DNA from: a virus
Direction: 5' to 3' (one strand)
Length of the DNA: 64,000 bases
Virus record (IMG/VR): IMGVR_UViG_3300025949_000001
Coordinates: 51,996-115,995 of that record
Positions 15,320-22,357 of the stretch are shown here, in pieces. The translations under genes were made by a program, and so were the position numbers. Position 1 is the stretch's first letter, and each line of letters begins with the position of its first letter. A model generated the notes under the pieces. The model worked only from the letters and a program-made list of their open reading frames with translations. It did not search any database and was not told the DNA's origin.

Positions 15320-15562
15320 ATGACCGCGTACACCGACCGCCTCCTTGACGAGAACGACGACCTGACCCCGGACCCCGCGCTCGTGCGGCGCGTCGCAGCA
15401 CGTGTCAAGGCGCACCTCGGCCACCGCCGCACCGGCAAGGTCATGTTCGACGACATCGTGGCCGCCATCCTCGCGGACCCCCAGCTCACGGCCGAGGTCG
15501 CCCGGCTCGACGACGGCGCGCGAGAACTGCTGCTTGACGACGTCCAGACCGAGATCGGCTGA
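15320..15562 (+). CDS. Small acidic protein
   Basis: 80 residues, acidic and helical, containing FDDIVAAILADPQLTAEVARL. ATG 15320 follows AAGGAAA. No family recognised. Confidence 0.6.
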   Translation: MTAYTDRLLDENDDLTPDPALVRRVAARVKAHLGHRRTGKVMFDDIVAAILADPQLTAEVARLDDGARELLLDDVQTEIG

Positions 15563-15567
15563 GCGTG

Positions 15568-15771
15568 ATGAACCGCAGGCAAACTCGGCCGCTGTGGCGC
15601 CGCTACCTCAACAGCCTCATCGACACTCGGCGCCGCCACGCCAACTCTGCCCAGAGCGCGCACGCCGGCCCGCAGGAGTGCCTCGACGACCACCGGTCCT
15701 TGCCGCTGTGGCGCCGCGTCCTAGTCGGGCTGCTCGGCGTCCGACTCGAGCGCGAACACCGCCGGTCCTGA
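15568..15771 (+). CDS. Small basic protein with internal duplication
   Basis: 67 residues made of two related halves, RPLWRRYLNSLIDTRRRHAN and LPLWRRVLVGLLGVRLEREH, each an amphipathic basic helix. A GTG three bases upstream is an alternative start. Possibly membrane-surface or nucleic-acid binding. Confidence 0.52.
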   Translation: MNRRQTRPLWRRYLNSLIDTRRRHANSAQSAHAGPQECLDDHRSLPLWRRVLVGLLGVRLEREHRRS

Positions 15772-15816
15772 CCGTCCACCGTGGCCGACCCGAACCCGAC
15801 ACCAAAGGAGCCATCC

Positions 15817-15954
15817 ATGCCCGACCAGGAAGTCACCGTCATCACCGGCAACGGCGCCCAGACCAGCGGCCCCATGCCCCAGCGCGACGCCGAGATCGTC
15901 AAGGCACTCGCCGAGATCAGCGGCAACATCGGGAACAGCAAACCCGCCAAGTAG
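15817..15954 (+). CDS. Short hypothetical protein
   Basis: 45 residues beginning MPDQEVTVITGNGAQTSGPM and ending in Lys. ATG 15817 is preceded by AAAGGAG. Codon use matches the operon. No family. Confidence 0.5.
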   Translation: MPDQEVTVITGNGAQTSGPMPQRDAEIVKALAEISGNIGNSKPAK

Positions 15955-16009
15955 CCGACCAGCCAGCCGCAGGCGACCAGCCCGGACCAGCAACCCCGAA
16001 AGGAACACG

Positions 16010-16180
16010 ATGCCCCGCAACACCAGCCGCCGCACCACCACCCCGGCCGACGCCCCGAACCCCACCCCCGAGAACGACCTCTACGACGACACCGACACCG
16101 ACGAAACCCAGGCCGCCACCGCGCGCGGCGGCCGGACCGTCATCAGCGCCGCCGCCCTCTTCGGGCGCAAGACCAAGTAG
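16010..16180 (+). CDS. Short hypothetical protein
   Basis: 56 residues: Arg/Thr/Pro-rich start, an Asp/Thr-rich middle (YDDTDTDETQ) and a basic end AALFGRKTK. ATG 16010 follows AAAGGAA. Like the previous gene it is tiny and precedes a membrane-protein gene, an arrangement seen near Spd genes of Streptomyces plasmids. Confidence 0.5.
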   Translation: MPRNTSRRTTTPADAPNPTPENDLYDDTDTDETQAATARGGRTVISAAALFGRKTK

Positions 16181-16253
16181 CCCACCAGGCGCCCGGCCGA
16201 CCACCACCGGCCGGGCCGACCATCCAACGACACCGCCGAAGGAGGCGAGACCG

Positions 16254-16544
16254 ATGCTCGCGATCACGCTCACACTGCTGGTTCTGGGCGCGCTGCTCGC
16301 CGCCTTCGGCACCGCCGGGTTCGCATTGAACTGGACGGCACCCGACCACGACAGCCTCCGGTACACCCAGGGCATCGCCAAGGCCGGGCGCCGGCTGTCC
16401 GCCGCCGGCCTGACGCTGTACGCCCTGCATTACGGCGCGAGCGGCCCGGCGCTGATTGCGCTGCTACTGGCCGCCGCGCTCGCACTCGCGACCTACCTCA
16501 CTCGAACAACGAGCACCTTATTGGCGGACGGTGGTGGCCGGTGA
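16254..16544 (+). CDS. Small integral membrane protein, 3' end replaced by a TnpB insertion
   Basis: 96 residues with hydrophobic segments at about 4-26, 48-60 and 67-84, resembling small spread (Spd-type) membrane proteins next to transfer genes. ATG 16254 has AAGGAGG. The last 14 codons lie inside the TnpB element: joining 16254-16501 to 17749-17791 restores an uninterrupted frame, also of 96 residues, whose TGA overlaps the GTG of the gene at 17788 as elsewhere in this operon. The present C-terminus (TRTTSTLLADGGGR) is therefore element-encoded. Membrane segments are intact, so it may still work. Confidence 0.65.
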   Translation: MLAITLTLLVLGALLAAFGTAGFALNWTAPDHDSLRYTQGIAKAGRRLSAAGLTLYALHYGASGPALIALLLAAALALATYLTRTTSTLLADGGGR

Positions 16545-17748
16545 AGCAAGCAAAGAGGTTCCGGCTCTACCCGACGCCCACGCAGGAGCAGACCCTGCTC
16601 ACGCACTGCGCGCACGCCCGGTATGTGTGGAACCTGGCGATCGAGCAGCACTCCTGGTGGACGCCTCGGCGCGGACCTGCGCCGACGTTTGCGGCGCAGT
16701 GCCGCCAACTGACCGAGGCCCGCGCCGAGTTCGAATGGCTGCGCGAAGGCTCAGTAAACGTCCAGCAGCAGGCGCTGCGCGACTTCGACCAGGCTATGCG
16801 GCACTTTTTCAACCGTACCCACGGACGCCCCAGCTTCCGGAGTAAGCACCGCAACGAGGGGTTCCGCATCACCGACAGATGTGACGTGCAGAAACTCAAC
16901 AGGCGCTGGGCGCAGGTGAGGATTCCCAAGATCGGATGGGTGCGCTTCCGGCTGTCCACGGCGCTCCTGCCGGACGCGAAGTCCTACCGGGTGACCTGCC
17001 GCAACGGTCGGTGGCACGTGGCGTTCGCGGTCATTCCCGACCCGATCGAGCCGCCCGGTACCGGAGAACTGGTCGGGATCGACCGGGGCGTAACGATAAC
17101 CGCCGCACTCTCGGACGGGCGCACCTTGAACTGCCCTCAGTCGAGCGTCAAAGAACAAGCCCGCGTTCGCAAGCATCAGCGTCGCGCAGCCCGCGCGCCG
17201 AAGGGCAGCGACGAGAAGGGCGCCGAGTACGCGCAAGTCGCCAAACTGAAGGCGCGCGAGGCGGACCGGCGCAAGGACTGGGTGGAGAAGACCAGCACGG
17301 ATCTTGCGCGGCGTTTTGACCTGATCCGGTTCGAGAAGCTGAACATTCGGAACATGACCGCCTCGGCACGGGGAACCATCGAAGCGCCCGGCCGCAACGT
17401 CAGGCAGAAGTCCGGCCTGAACCGGGCGATCCTCGCCCAGGGCTGGGGGCAGCTTCGACTGCGCACCGGGCAAAAGGCGCCCGGCCGGGTTGAGGATGTC
17501 CCGGCGCCGTACACCTCGCTGCGATGCAGCGCCTGCGGGTGGATCGAGAAGGACTCGCGCAAGAGCCAAGCCGAGTTCGTCTGCGTGTCCTGCGGGTTCG
17601 CGTGCAACGCAGATGTGAATGCAGCAGTGAACGTCGCGGCGGGGCACGCCGCAGGGATGACGCCGTGCCAGCGGCCGAGCATCCGTGGACCTCGGCCCGT
17701 ACGGGCCGGAATCCTGCCTAGAGCGCAGGAGGGTGCCAACTACCTGAC
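16502..17748 (+). mobile_element. TnpB-only IS200/IS605-type insertion, 1,247 bp
   Basis: Boundaries come from the reading frame of the interrupted membrane gene: left flank ends CCTCAC (16501), right flank resumes at 17749. The right end carries the usual hairpin CCTGC-CTAGAGC-GCAGG (17713-17729) followed by AGGGTGCCAAC, as in other IS605-group right ends. No TnpA transposase is present, so the element depends on one in trans. Because ACCTNAC occurs at both junctions, the cut points could shift by a few bases. Confidence 0.73.
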
Positions 17749-17791
17749 CGCCACCACCAACACCATCGTCCCGAGCGGAGCCACGCCGTGA
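16541..17791 (+). CDS. tnpB: TnpB RNA-guided nuclease, IS605 group
   Basis: 416 residues. RuvC-like catalytic residues are present: Asp in VGIDRGV (about 180), Glu in IRFEKLNIRNM (about 264), Asp in CNADVNAAVN (about 357). A four-Cys zinc finger CSAC...CVSC lies at about 328-350. The N-terminus (KRFRLYPTPTQEQTLL...ARYVWNLAIEQ) is the usual TnpB REC-side start. TnpB uses an omega-RNA from the element's right end to cut the empty donor site and so keep the element. GTG 16541 overlaps the membrane gene stop, and the protein's last 14 residues come from host DNA beyond the right end. All catalytic residues are intact, so it should be active. Confidence 0.92.
   Translation: MKQAKRFRLYPTPTQEQTLLTHCAHARYVWNLAIEQHSWWTPRRGPAPTFAAQCRQLTEARAEFEWLREGSVNVQQQALRDFDQAMRHFFNRTHGRPSFRSKHRNEGFRITDRCDVQKLNRRWAQVRIPKIGWVRFRLSTALLPDAKSYRVTCRNGRWHVAFAVIPDPIEPPGTGELVGIDRGVTITAALSDGRTLNCPQSSVKEQARVRKHQRRAARAPKGSDEKGAEYAQVAKLKAREADRRKDWVEKTSTDLARRFDLIRFEKLNIRNMTASARGTIEAPGRNVRQKSGLNRAILAQGWGQLRLRTGQKAPGRVEDVPAPYTSLRCSACGWIEKDSRKSQAEFVCVSCGFACNADVNAAVNVAAGHAAGMTPCQRPSIRGPRPVRAGILPRAQEGANYLTATTNTIVPSGATP
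17640..17748 (+). ncRNA. Predicted omega-RNA scaffold of the TnpB element
   Basis: The 3' part of tnpB and the right end contain GGCCCGTACGGGCC (17694-17707) and the CCTGC/GCAGG hairpin (17713-17729), ending GGGTGCCAAC. In IS605-group elements this region is processed into the guide RNA, with the guide taken from flanking DNA, here starting near 17749. The 5' limit is a guess. Confidence 0.42.
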
Positions 17792-18414
17792 ACCTCATCC
17801 CCAACCGCTGGCGCCGCGACCCGCGCCGGGCAGCCAAGAACATCTACTTCGCCATCGAAGAAAACCCCCGCACCGAGGCCGCCCGCGACACCCTGCGCCA
17901 CAGCAGCGACCCCGCGCAGCGCTACCACGCCCTCGACTTCCTCGCCGAGCGCGAACTGAGCCTCTACCGCACCCACGACGGCGCGTTCGGCCACCAGCCC
18001 TGGGCTGACGACATCGCCGGGGACGCCGCGACCGGTCTCGCCTACGGCGTGATGGCCCTGCGGCTGCTGCGCGCCCTCGAATGGGGCCGCACGGCCCAGC
18101 GGTCCTGGCGCTCCCACTGGCAGCCGATCGCCTGGGGCCGCGTCGACCTCACCGCTGCCGAGCAGGCGCTCGCCGACGCGTGCGGCCCGCTGCTCGACCT
18201 GCTGTCCAACGAGGACCCGACCGAGATCGCGGTGCTGTACACGCGCCTGTGGATCGCCGCCTACCCGATCATCGGCGGCCAAGCGGCCGAATGGATCGCG
18301 GTGCTCGGCAACGACTGGCAGTGCCGCGCCGCCGGGGTGCAGGACGGCCCCGACACCATCCTCACGATCCCGGACGCCCGCTACAGCCCGGACGCCACCC
18401 CCAACCCCGCATAG
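17788..18414 (+). CDS. Hypothetical protein
   Basis: 208 residues, helical, with a basic start (NLIPNRWRRDPRRAAKNIYF) and hydrophobic patches such as GVMALRLLRALEW and LYTRLWIAAYPIIGG. No family recognised. GTG 17788 overlaps the TGA that ends TnpB, and by reconstruction also ended the original membrane gene, so the coupling survived the insertion. Confidence 0.63.
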   Translation: MNLIPNRWRRDPRRAAKNIYFAIEENPRTEAARDTLRHSSDPAQRYHALDFLAERELSLYRTHDGAFGHQPWADDIAGDAATGLAYGVMALRLLRALEWGRTAQRSWRSHWQPIAWGRVDLTAAEQALADACGPLLDLLSNEDPTEIAVLYTRLWIAAYPIIGGQAAEWIAVLGNDWQCRAAGVQDGPDTILTIPDARYSPDATPNPA

Positions 18415-18424
18415 GAGTCCAGCC

Positions 18425-18613
18425 ATGGCCAAGCCCAAGTACGTGATCACCGCGACCGACAAGGACGGCAAGTCCCTCAGCGCCGTCGACCGCGCGCTCG
18501 GCGTCGTCGGAGGCGCCACCGTCTACAGCGACGACGACCTCGCCAAGCGCCTCGCCGACCTGCCGACCCACCCCGACGTCACCGTCACGATCCGCAACGC
18601 CAACGACTGCTGA
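18425..18613 (+). CDS. Small hypothetical protein
   Basis: 62 residues (MAKPKYVITATDKDGKSLSA...), predicted mixed alpha/beta with VTVTIRNAND at the end. AGGAG precedes ATG 18425. Last gene before a 198-bp non-coding stretch with a large hairpin. Confidence 0.57.
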   Translation: MAKPKYVITATDKDGKSLSAVDRALGVVGGATVYSDDDLAKRLADLPTHPDVTVTIRNANDC

Positions 18614-18682
18614 CCCGAAGACTCCCCGCGCGCGTCCAGGCGCGGCGCGGGAAACCTGCCACCGCGCTAACGGCGGCAGAGC

Positions 18683-18729
18683 GCCCGGCCCCGAATCGTG
18701 AACCCCTCCACATCGATTCGGGGCCGGGC
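18683..18729. promoter_or_regulatory. 16-bp perfect hairpin upstream of the transfer genes
   Basis: GCCCGGCCCCGAATCG (18683-18698) is exactly complementary to 18714-18729, with a 15-base loop. It sits in the gap 18614-18811 before the DUF2637 gene and is followed by an A-rich stretch (about 18730-18770). No T-run. It may be a terminator for the upstream operon or a structural site connected with transfer or replication. Confidence 0.58.
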
Positions 18730-18811
18730 AACCACCACATTCAGAAACAACACCAGAAACAAACCGAACCCTGATTCACCGCCACGGAAAACGTCCGGAG
18801 AGGAGCGTACT

Positions 18812-19828
18812 GTGGATATCAACAATGCAGCGTCGGACCAGTGCGCTAACACCGATCCGACGCCGACTAACACGAGCCGCTATCCAGGAGCGACCAGCGT
18901 GCCTACGGCAGAGAATAACCGCGCGCCCAAGGGCAAGCGAACCCGCCACGACGACGCGCCCACCCCCGACGCGCCCGGCGACGTCATGGCCGTCCTACGG
19001 CACGGCGGAACCGCCGCCCTCGCCTGCGCCGCAGCCAGCTCCGCCGTCTCCCTGTACTGGCTCGCGATCCTCGTCGGCTGGCCCGCCGCCCTCGCCTGGC
19101 TGCTGCCGGCGAGCCTCGACGTGTACGCCGGCACCAGCCTCTACGTCGGGTACCGCCTACCGGTGCGCCACCCGGCCGCAAGGACTGCGCGGCGCAACGC
19201 CCGCTTCGCGCTGTCCCTCTCAGTCGCCTGCAACGCGATCTATCACGCGCTCGTCCTGTTCGGCACTGCGTGGCCGACCTGGGTCCACGACTCGCTCCTC
19301 GTCGCGGTTTCAGCGCTCCCGCCGATCGTGGTGGAACGCCTGCTGCACCTGCGTTCCAAGGTCGACACTGGAACCCCCGCAGCGGGTTTCGGGACCGTTC
19401 CAGCGCCGCGCGCTGAAATCCCGCAGCAGGTTCCACGCGAACGTCCCGCAACTGCGGCCCTCCGTCCCACTGGAACCCCCGCAGCGGTACCGCCGCCAGT
19501 TGCGCGACCCCAGGTTCCGGTTCCAGCCGCGCCGGCGGCACAGGTCCCGCAACCCGCGACCGCGGGTGTGGACGGAACCGAACTACCGGCTCTCGGGGAG
19601 CGCCGCGACCTGGTCGCCGCACAGCTGGAGACCGTGAAGGAACTCGTGCGCGAGCACGGCCCGGAGGTCACCCTCTCCACGATCATGGCGCGCACCGGGT
19701 GCAGCAAGTCCACCGCAAGCCGCCGCCGGGCCGACGCCATCGACGCGTTGAAAACCGAGGCGCGAGCGCACCGGGAGCCCGGCGCAGAACCGGCCGACGA
19801 ACCCGAACGAGACGGCGAGGTCGCCTGA
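18812..19828 (+). CDS. DUF2637-type membrane protein with C-terminal HTH
   Basis: 338 residues. Hydrophobic segments at about 60-120 and 135-175 (ALACAAASSAVSLYWLAILV; SLSVACNAIYHALVLFG) with the SLDVYAG stretch characteristic of DUF2637 proteins. A Pro-rich linker (about 185-260) follows, then a C-terminal HTH (VTLSTIMARTGCSKSTASRRRA). Such proteins lie next to the FtsK/TraB gene in Streptomyces and other AICEs. GTG 18812 follows GAGAGGAG. The linker's codons contain the repeated word CTGGAACC described in the findings. Its stop overlaps the translocase start. A role in transfer or spread at the membrane is inferred. Confidence 0.8.
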   Translation: MDINNAASDQCANTDPTPTNTSRYPGATSVPTAENNRAPKGKRTRHDDAPTPDAPGDVMAVLRHGGTAALACAAASSAVSLYWLAILVGWPAALAWLLPASLDVYAGTSLYVGYRLPVRHPAARTARRNARFALSLSVACNAIYHALVLFGTAWPTWVHDSLLVAVSALPPIVVERLLHLRSKVDTGTPAAGFGTVPAPRAEIPQQVPRERPATAALRPTGTPAAVPPPVARPQVPVPAAPAAQVPQPATAGVDGTELPALGERRDLVAAQLETVKELVREHGPEVTLSTIMARTGCSKSTASRRRADAIDALKTEARAHREPGAEPADEPERDGEVA

Positions 19829-20581
19829 TGCGCGCCAAGCGACGCCACGCCACGAACGAGGAAAACGAGACGCAATCGGCATTCTCCGCCGAACCCGGCA
19901 CCGCTCTCGCGCTGCGTGGCGTGGCGCAGCCCGCGCTCGCCGCACACGCACCGCAGGTCAACCCGTACGCGCCGATCTACGGCACCGGGAACCTCGCCAC
20001 GAACGGCGGCTACCCGTCCGTGGCGTACAACCCCTACCCCGGCCTGCCCGAGCACGTCGCCGACCAGCTCACCCCGGGCCTCGCGGACCGCACCGGATGG
20101 GCCCTGTTCCAGTGGATGCAGGACCGCCACCTGCTGCCCGGAATCGGCGTGCTGGCCGGCGTCGCCTGCGGCTGGGGGGCTGCGGCGACCGAACCGATGC
20201 ACCCCTGGTTCGGGTCCGTCGCCCTCGGCATGGGCGCCCTGGGCGGCGTCACCTACGCCGGGATCCACGTCATCCGCTCGATCAACGGAGACGACGACGC
20301 GGAGCCCGTCCCGGTAGGAGTGCACATCATCGGTCTCGGCGGGATAGCGCTGACCGCGTTCGGCGTCGCCTGCATCACGGGACTGTCGTTCCTCTCCGCC
20401 GGTGTCACGCTGGTTCCACTGGCGGCCGGGTACTACGCCTGGTTCCAGAACCGCAACAGCCGCCTGGAAGGGCAGCGGCGTTTCATCGTGGACTACACCG
20501 CCGCGTCCACCCCGGCGCTGGTACCCATGCCTGGAACCGCGATGGCACCCCCCGCCGCGATCCCTGGAACCGTGGTGTCCC
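19332..20581. repeat. Cluster of CTGGAACC/GGTTCCAG words (candidate clt-type site)
   Basis: TGGAACC or its complement occurs at 19369, 19429, 19471, 19519, 20412, 20441, 20532 and 20575; six of these are the full 8-mer CTGGAACC, and near matches lie at 19332, 19353, 19397, 19513 and 19575. A 20-bp perfect direct repeat (19366-19385, 19468-19487) includes two copies. TraB-type translocases of Streptomyces elements bind tandem 8-bp words at clt, close to or within transfer genes. Assignment to this TraB is inference. Confidence 0.55.
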
Positions 20582-22152
20582 ACGAAGAGGCGATGGTGCG
20601 CCGCGCCTTCGAAGGCATGAACATCGCGCTGCAGGACGTGTACGGGTTCGAGCGCATCGACGCCGACTCGTTCGCCCTCACCGTCGTGTTCGCCCCGGCC
20701 TCCAACGTCTCGCCCGAGTCGGTGATCGCCCGCAAGGACGTCCTGGCCAGTTCGCTCGGCGCCCGGCAGCTGATCGCGCTGACGACGCAGCGCGGGCACG
20801 AACTGCGCCTGACGATCCGCTACGGGGAGATCGACCCGCTGGCCGAGACCGTGCCCTTCCCCGGCCCGGTCGCCACCTCGATCACCGAGCCGATCCCGAT
20901 CGGGGTGTCCGCTGACGGATCGGCCTCCGAGATCACCCTGCTCGGCGTGCACACCCTCGTGGGCGGTGCGACGGGCGGCGGGAAATCCGTCATCGTCAAA
21001 ATTCTGATCACCTCGATCGCGGCGATGAGCGACGCGGTGCTGTGGCTTATCGATTTGAAGCCCGGCCGTATCGAGCTCGGTATTTTCGAACCCGTCGCCG
21101 ATCGTTCCGCACGTTCTTTGGCAGACGCCGCGATGATGTTCGAGGCGCTTATCGCCGCGGCGAAAGCCCGCGGGGAGTATCTCGCGTCGCTGCGCGATGA
21201 GACCGGGCAGCCGGTGGAGAAGTGGGACCCCACCGTCCACGGCCCGGTGATCGTCGTGGTCGTGGACGAGCTGGCGGAGTTGGTGCGCCAGGGCAAGAAG
21301 GTGCGCAAGGGCGAGTACGGCGACCGCATCATGGAAGCGATCAAGTGGGTGGTGTCGAACTTCGAGACCGCCGCGCAGGTCTACCGGGCGCTCGGCATCC
21401 AACTGGTGATCGCGACCCAGTCCCCGTCCTCGGCGATCACCTCGGGAGACGGCAAGGACGCGATCGACCAGTTCCAGAACCTGCTGTGCGTGCGCACCGC
21501 GAAGGTGTCGCAGACCAACATCGTGCTCGGGCAGGGCGCGCACGGCGACGGGTTCCGCGCCAACACCGACCTGTACGTCTCGGGCATGTACTACATGAAG
21601 ACCCCGCAGCTGTCGGTGCCGATCAAGCACAAGGCGTACTGGAGCGAGAACGAGGAGATCGTCGGCTACATCAACCAGTACGCCGACACCCGGCCGCCGC
21701 TGGACGAGCGCACCGGCGAGGCGGTGGCCGCGGTGCTCGGCACGATCGGCGCGACCCCCCGCACCGGGCCGGGCGGCGGGGGTAGCCGGACGGTGCCGAT
21801 CCGGGACGCGGCCGAGGCGGCGGCGCGCCCGAACCTGCGCAGCGTGCCGAGCGGCGACCGCGACGGCTACGACGGGCCGCGCTACCCGGACCGCCGGCCG
21901 GTCGAGCCCAAGAAGCAGCCGCTATGGAATCTGCTGGACTCGCCGCAATTCCGCGCTAGCGGCGCGACGGTCGGCGAACTTGCGGCGGCTGCCGCGCGGG
22001 CGGGCCACGACGCGTCGTCGCTGGCGTGGGTGCGCGACCGCTGCAAGGAGTGGCGCGAGGCCGACTATGTCGTGTTCGAGAAAGAAGGCCAGGACTACCG
22101 GTACTGGCGCGACGACTACACGCTGGCGGCTCAATTCAAGCGGGAGGCATGA
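19828..22152 (+). CDS. TraB/FtsK-like double-stranded DNA translocase
   Basis: 774 residues. A cytoplasmic start, membrane segments at about 100-130 and 135-210, then a FtsK/SpoIIIE motor: Walker A GGATGGGKS at about 379-387, Walker B VIVVVVDELAEL at about 472-483, and IATQSPSS further on as sensor motif. A C-terminal winged-helix-like part (GATVGELAAAAARAGHDASSL) corresponds to the gamma domain that reads 8-bp DNA words. This is the only protein AICEs such as pSAM2 need to move double-stranded DNA between mycelial cells. ATG 19828 overlaps the DUF2637 stop (TGATG). A packaging or segregation role in a phage is an alternative, but the neighbours are of AICE type. Confidence 0.9.
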   Translation: MRAKRRHATNEENETQSAFSAEPGTALALRGVAQPALAAHAPQVNPYAPIYGTGNLATNGGYPSVAYNPYPGLPEHVADQLTPGLADRTGWALFQWMQDRHLLPGIGVLAGVACGWGAAATEPMHPWFGSVALGMGALGGVTYAGIHVIRSINGDDDAEPVPVGVHIIGLGGIALTAFGVACITGLSFLSAGVTLVPLAAGYYAWFQNRNSRLEGQRRFIVDYTAASTPALVPMPGTAMAPPAAIPGTVVSHEEAMVRRAFEGMNIALQDVYGFERIDADSFALTVVFAPASNVSPESVIARKDVLASSLGARQLIALTTQRGHELRLTIRYGEIDPLAETVPFPGPVATSITEPIPIGVSADGSASEITLLGVHTLVGGATGGGKSVIVKILITSIAAMSDAVLWLIDLKPGRIELGIFEPVADRSARSLADAAMMFEALIAAAKARGEYLASLRDETGQPVEKWDPTVHGPVIVVVVDELAELVRQGKKVRKGEYGDRIMEAIKWVVSNFETAAQVYRALGIQLVIATQSPSSAITSGDGKDAIDQFQNLLCVRTAKVSQTNIVLGQGAHGDGFRANTDLYVSGMYYMKTPQLSVPIKHKAYWSENEEIVGYINQYADTRPPLDERTGEAVAAVLGTIGATPRTGPGGGGSRTVPIRDAAEAAARPNLRSVPSGDRDGYDGPRYPDRRPVEPKKQPLWNLLDSPQFRASGATVGELAAAAARAGHDASSLAWVRDRCKEWREADYVVFEKEGQDYRYWRDDYTLAAQFKREA

Positions 22153-22153
22153 G

Positions 22154-22357
22154 ATGGAACCCGGGACGTTCGTCGTCGGCTGCACGGCTGAGGGCGAGCC
22201 GGTGACGGCCGAGACGTATCGCCTTCCCGATCGGGTGATCGGCGTCTGGATCGATGAACTGGCCGAGTCGGCCCGGACGCCGAGGCTGGACGCGCCGTCG
22301 GCCGCGGCGCTGTGGGCGGCGATGCGCGCGAGCGGGCCGACCGCCCGGGGCGCGTGA
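22154..22357 (+). CDS. Small hypothetical protein after the translocase
   Basis: 67 residues, acidic, with RVIGVWIDELAESARTPRLD. Starts two bases after the translocase stop with GGGAGG upstream; its end overlaps the next start (TGATG). No family recognised. Confidence 0.52.
   Translation: MEPGTFVVGCTAEGEPVTAETYRLPDRVIGVWIDELAESARTPRLDAPSAAALWAAMRASGPTARGA

Noticed and set aside
19243-21630. Minus-strand frame of 795 residues
   Set aside because: Antisense to the DUF2637 and translocase genes, His/Arg/Val-rich, no recognisable domain, no operon context.
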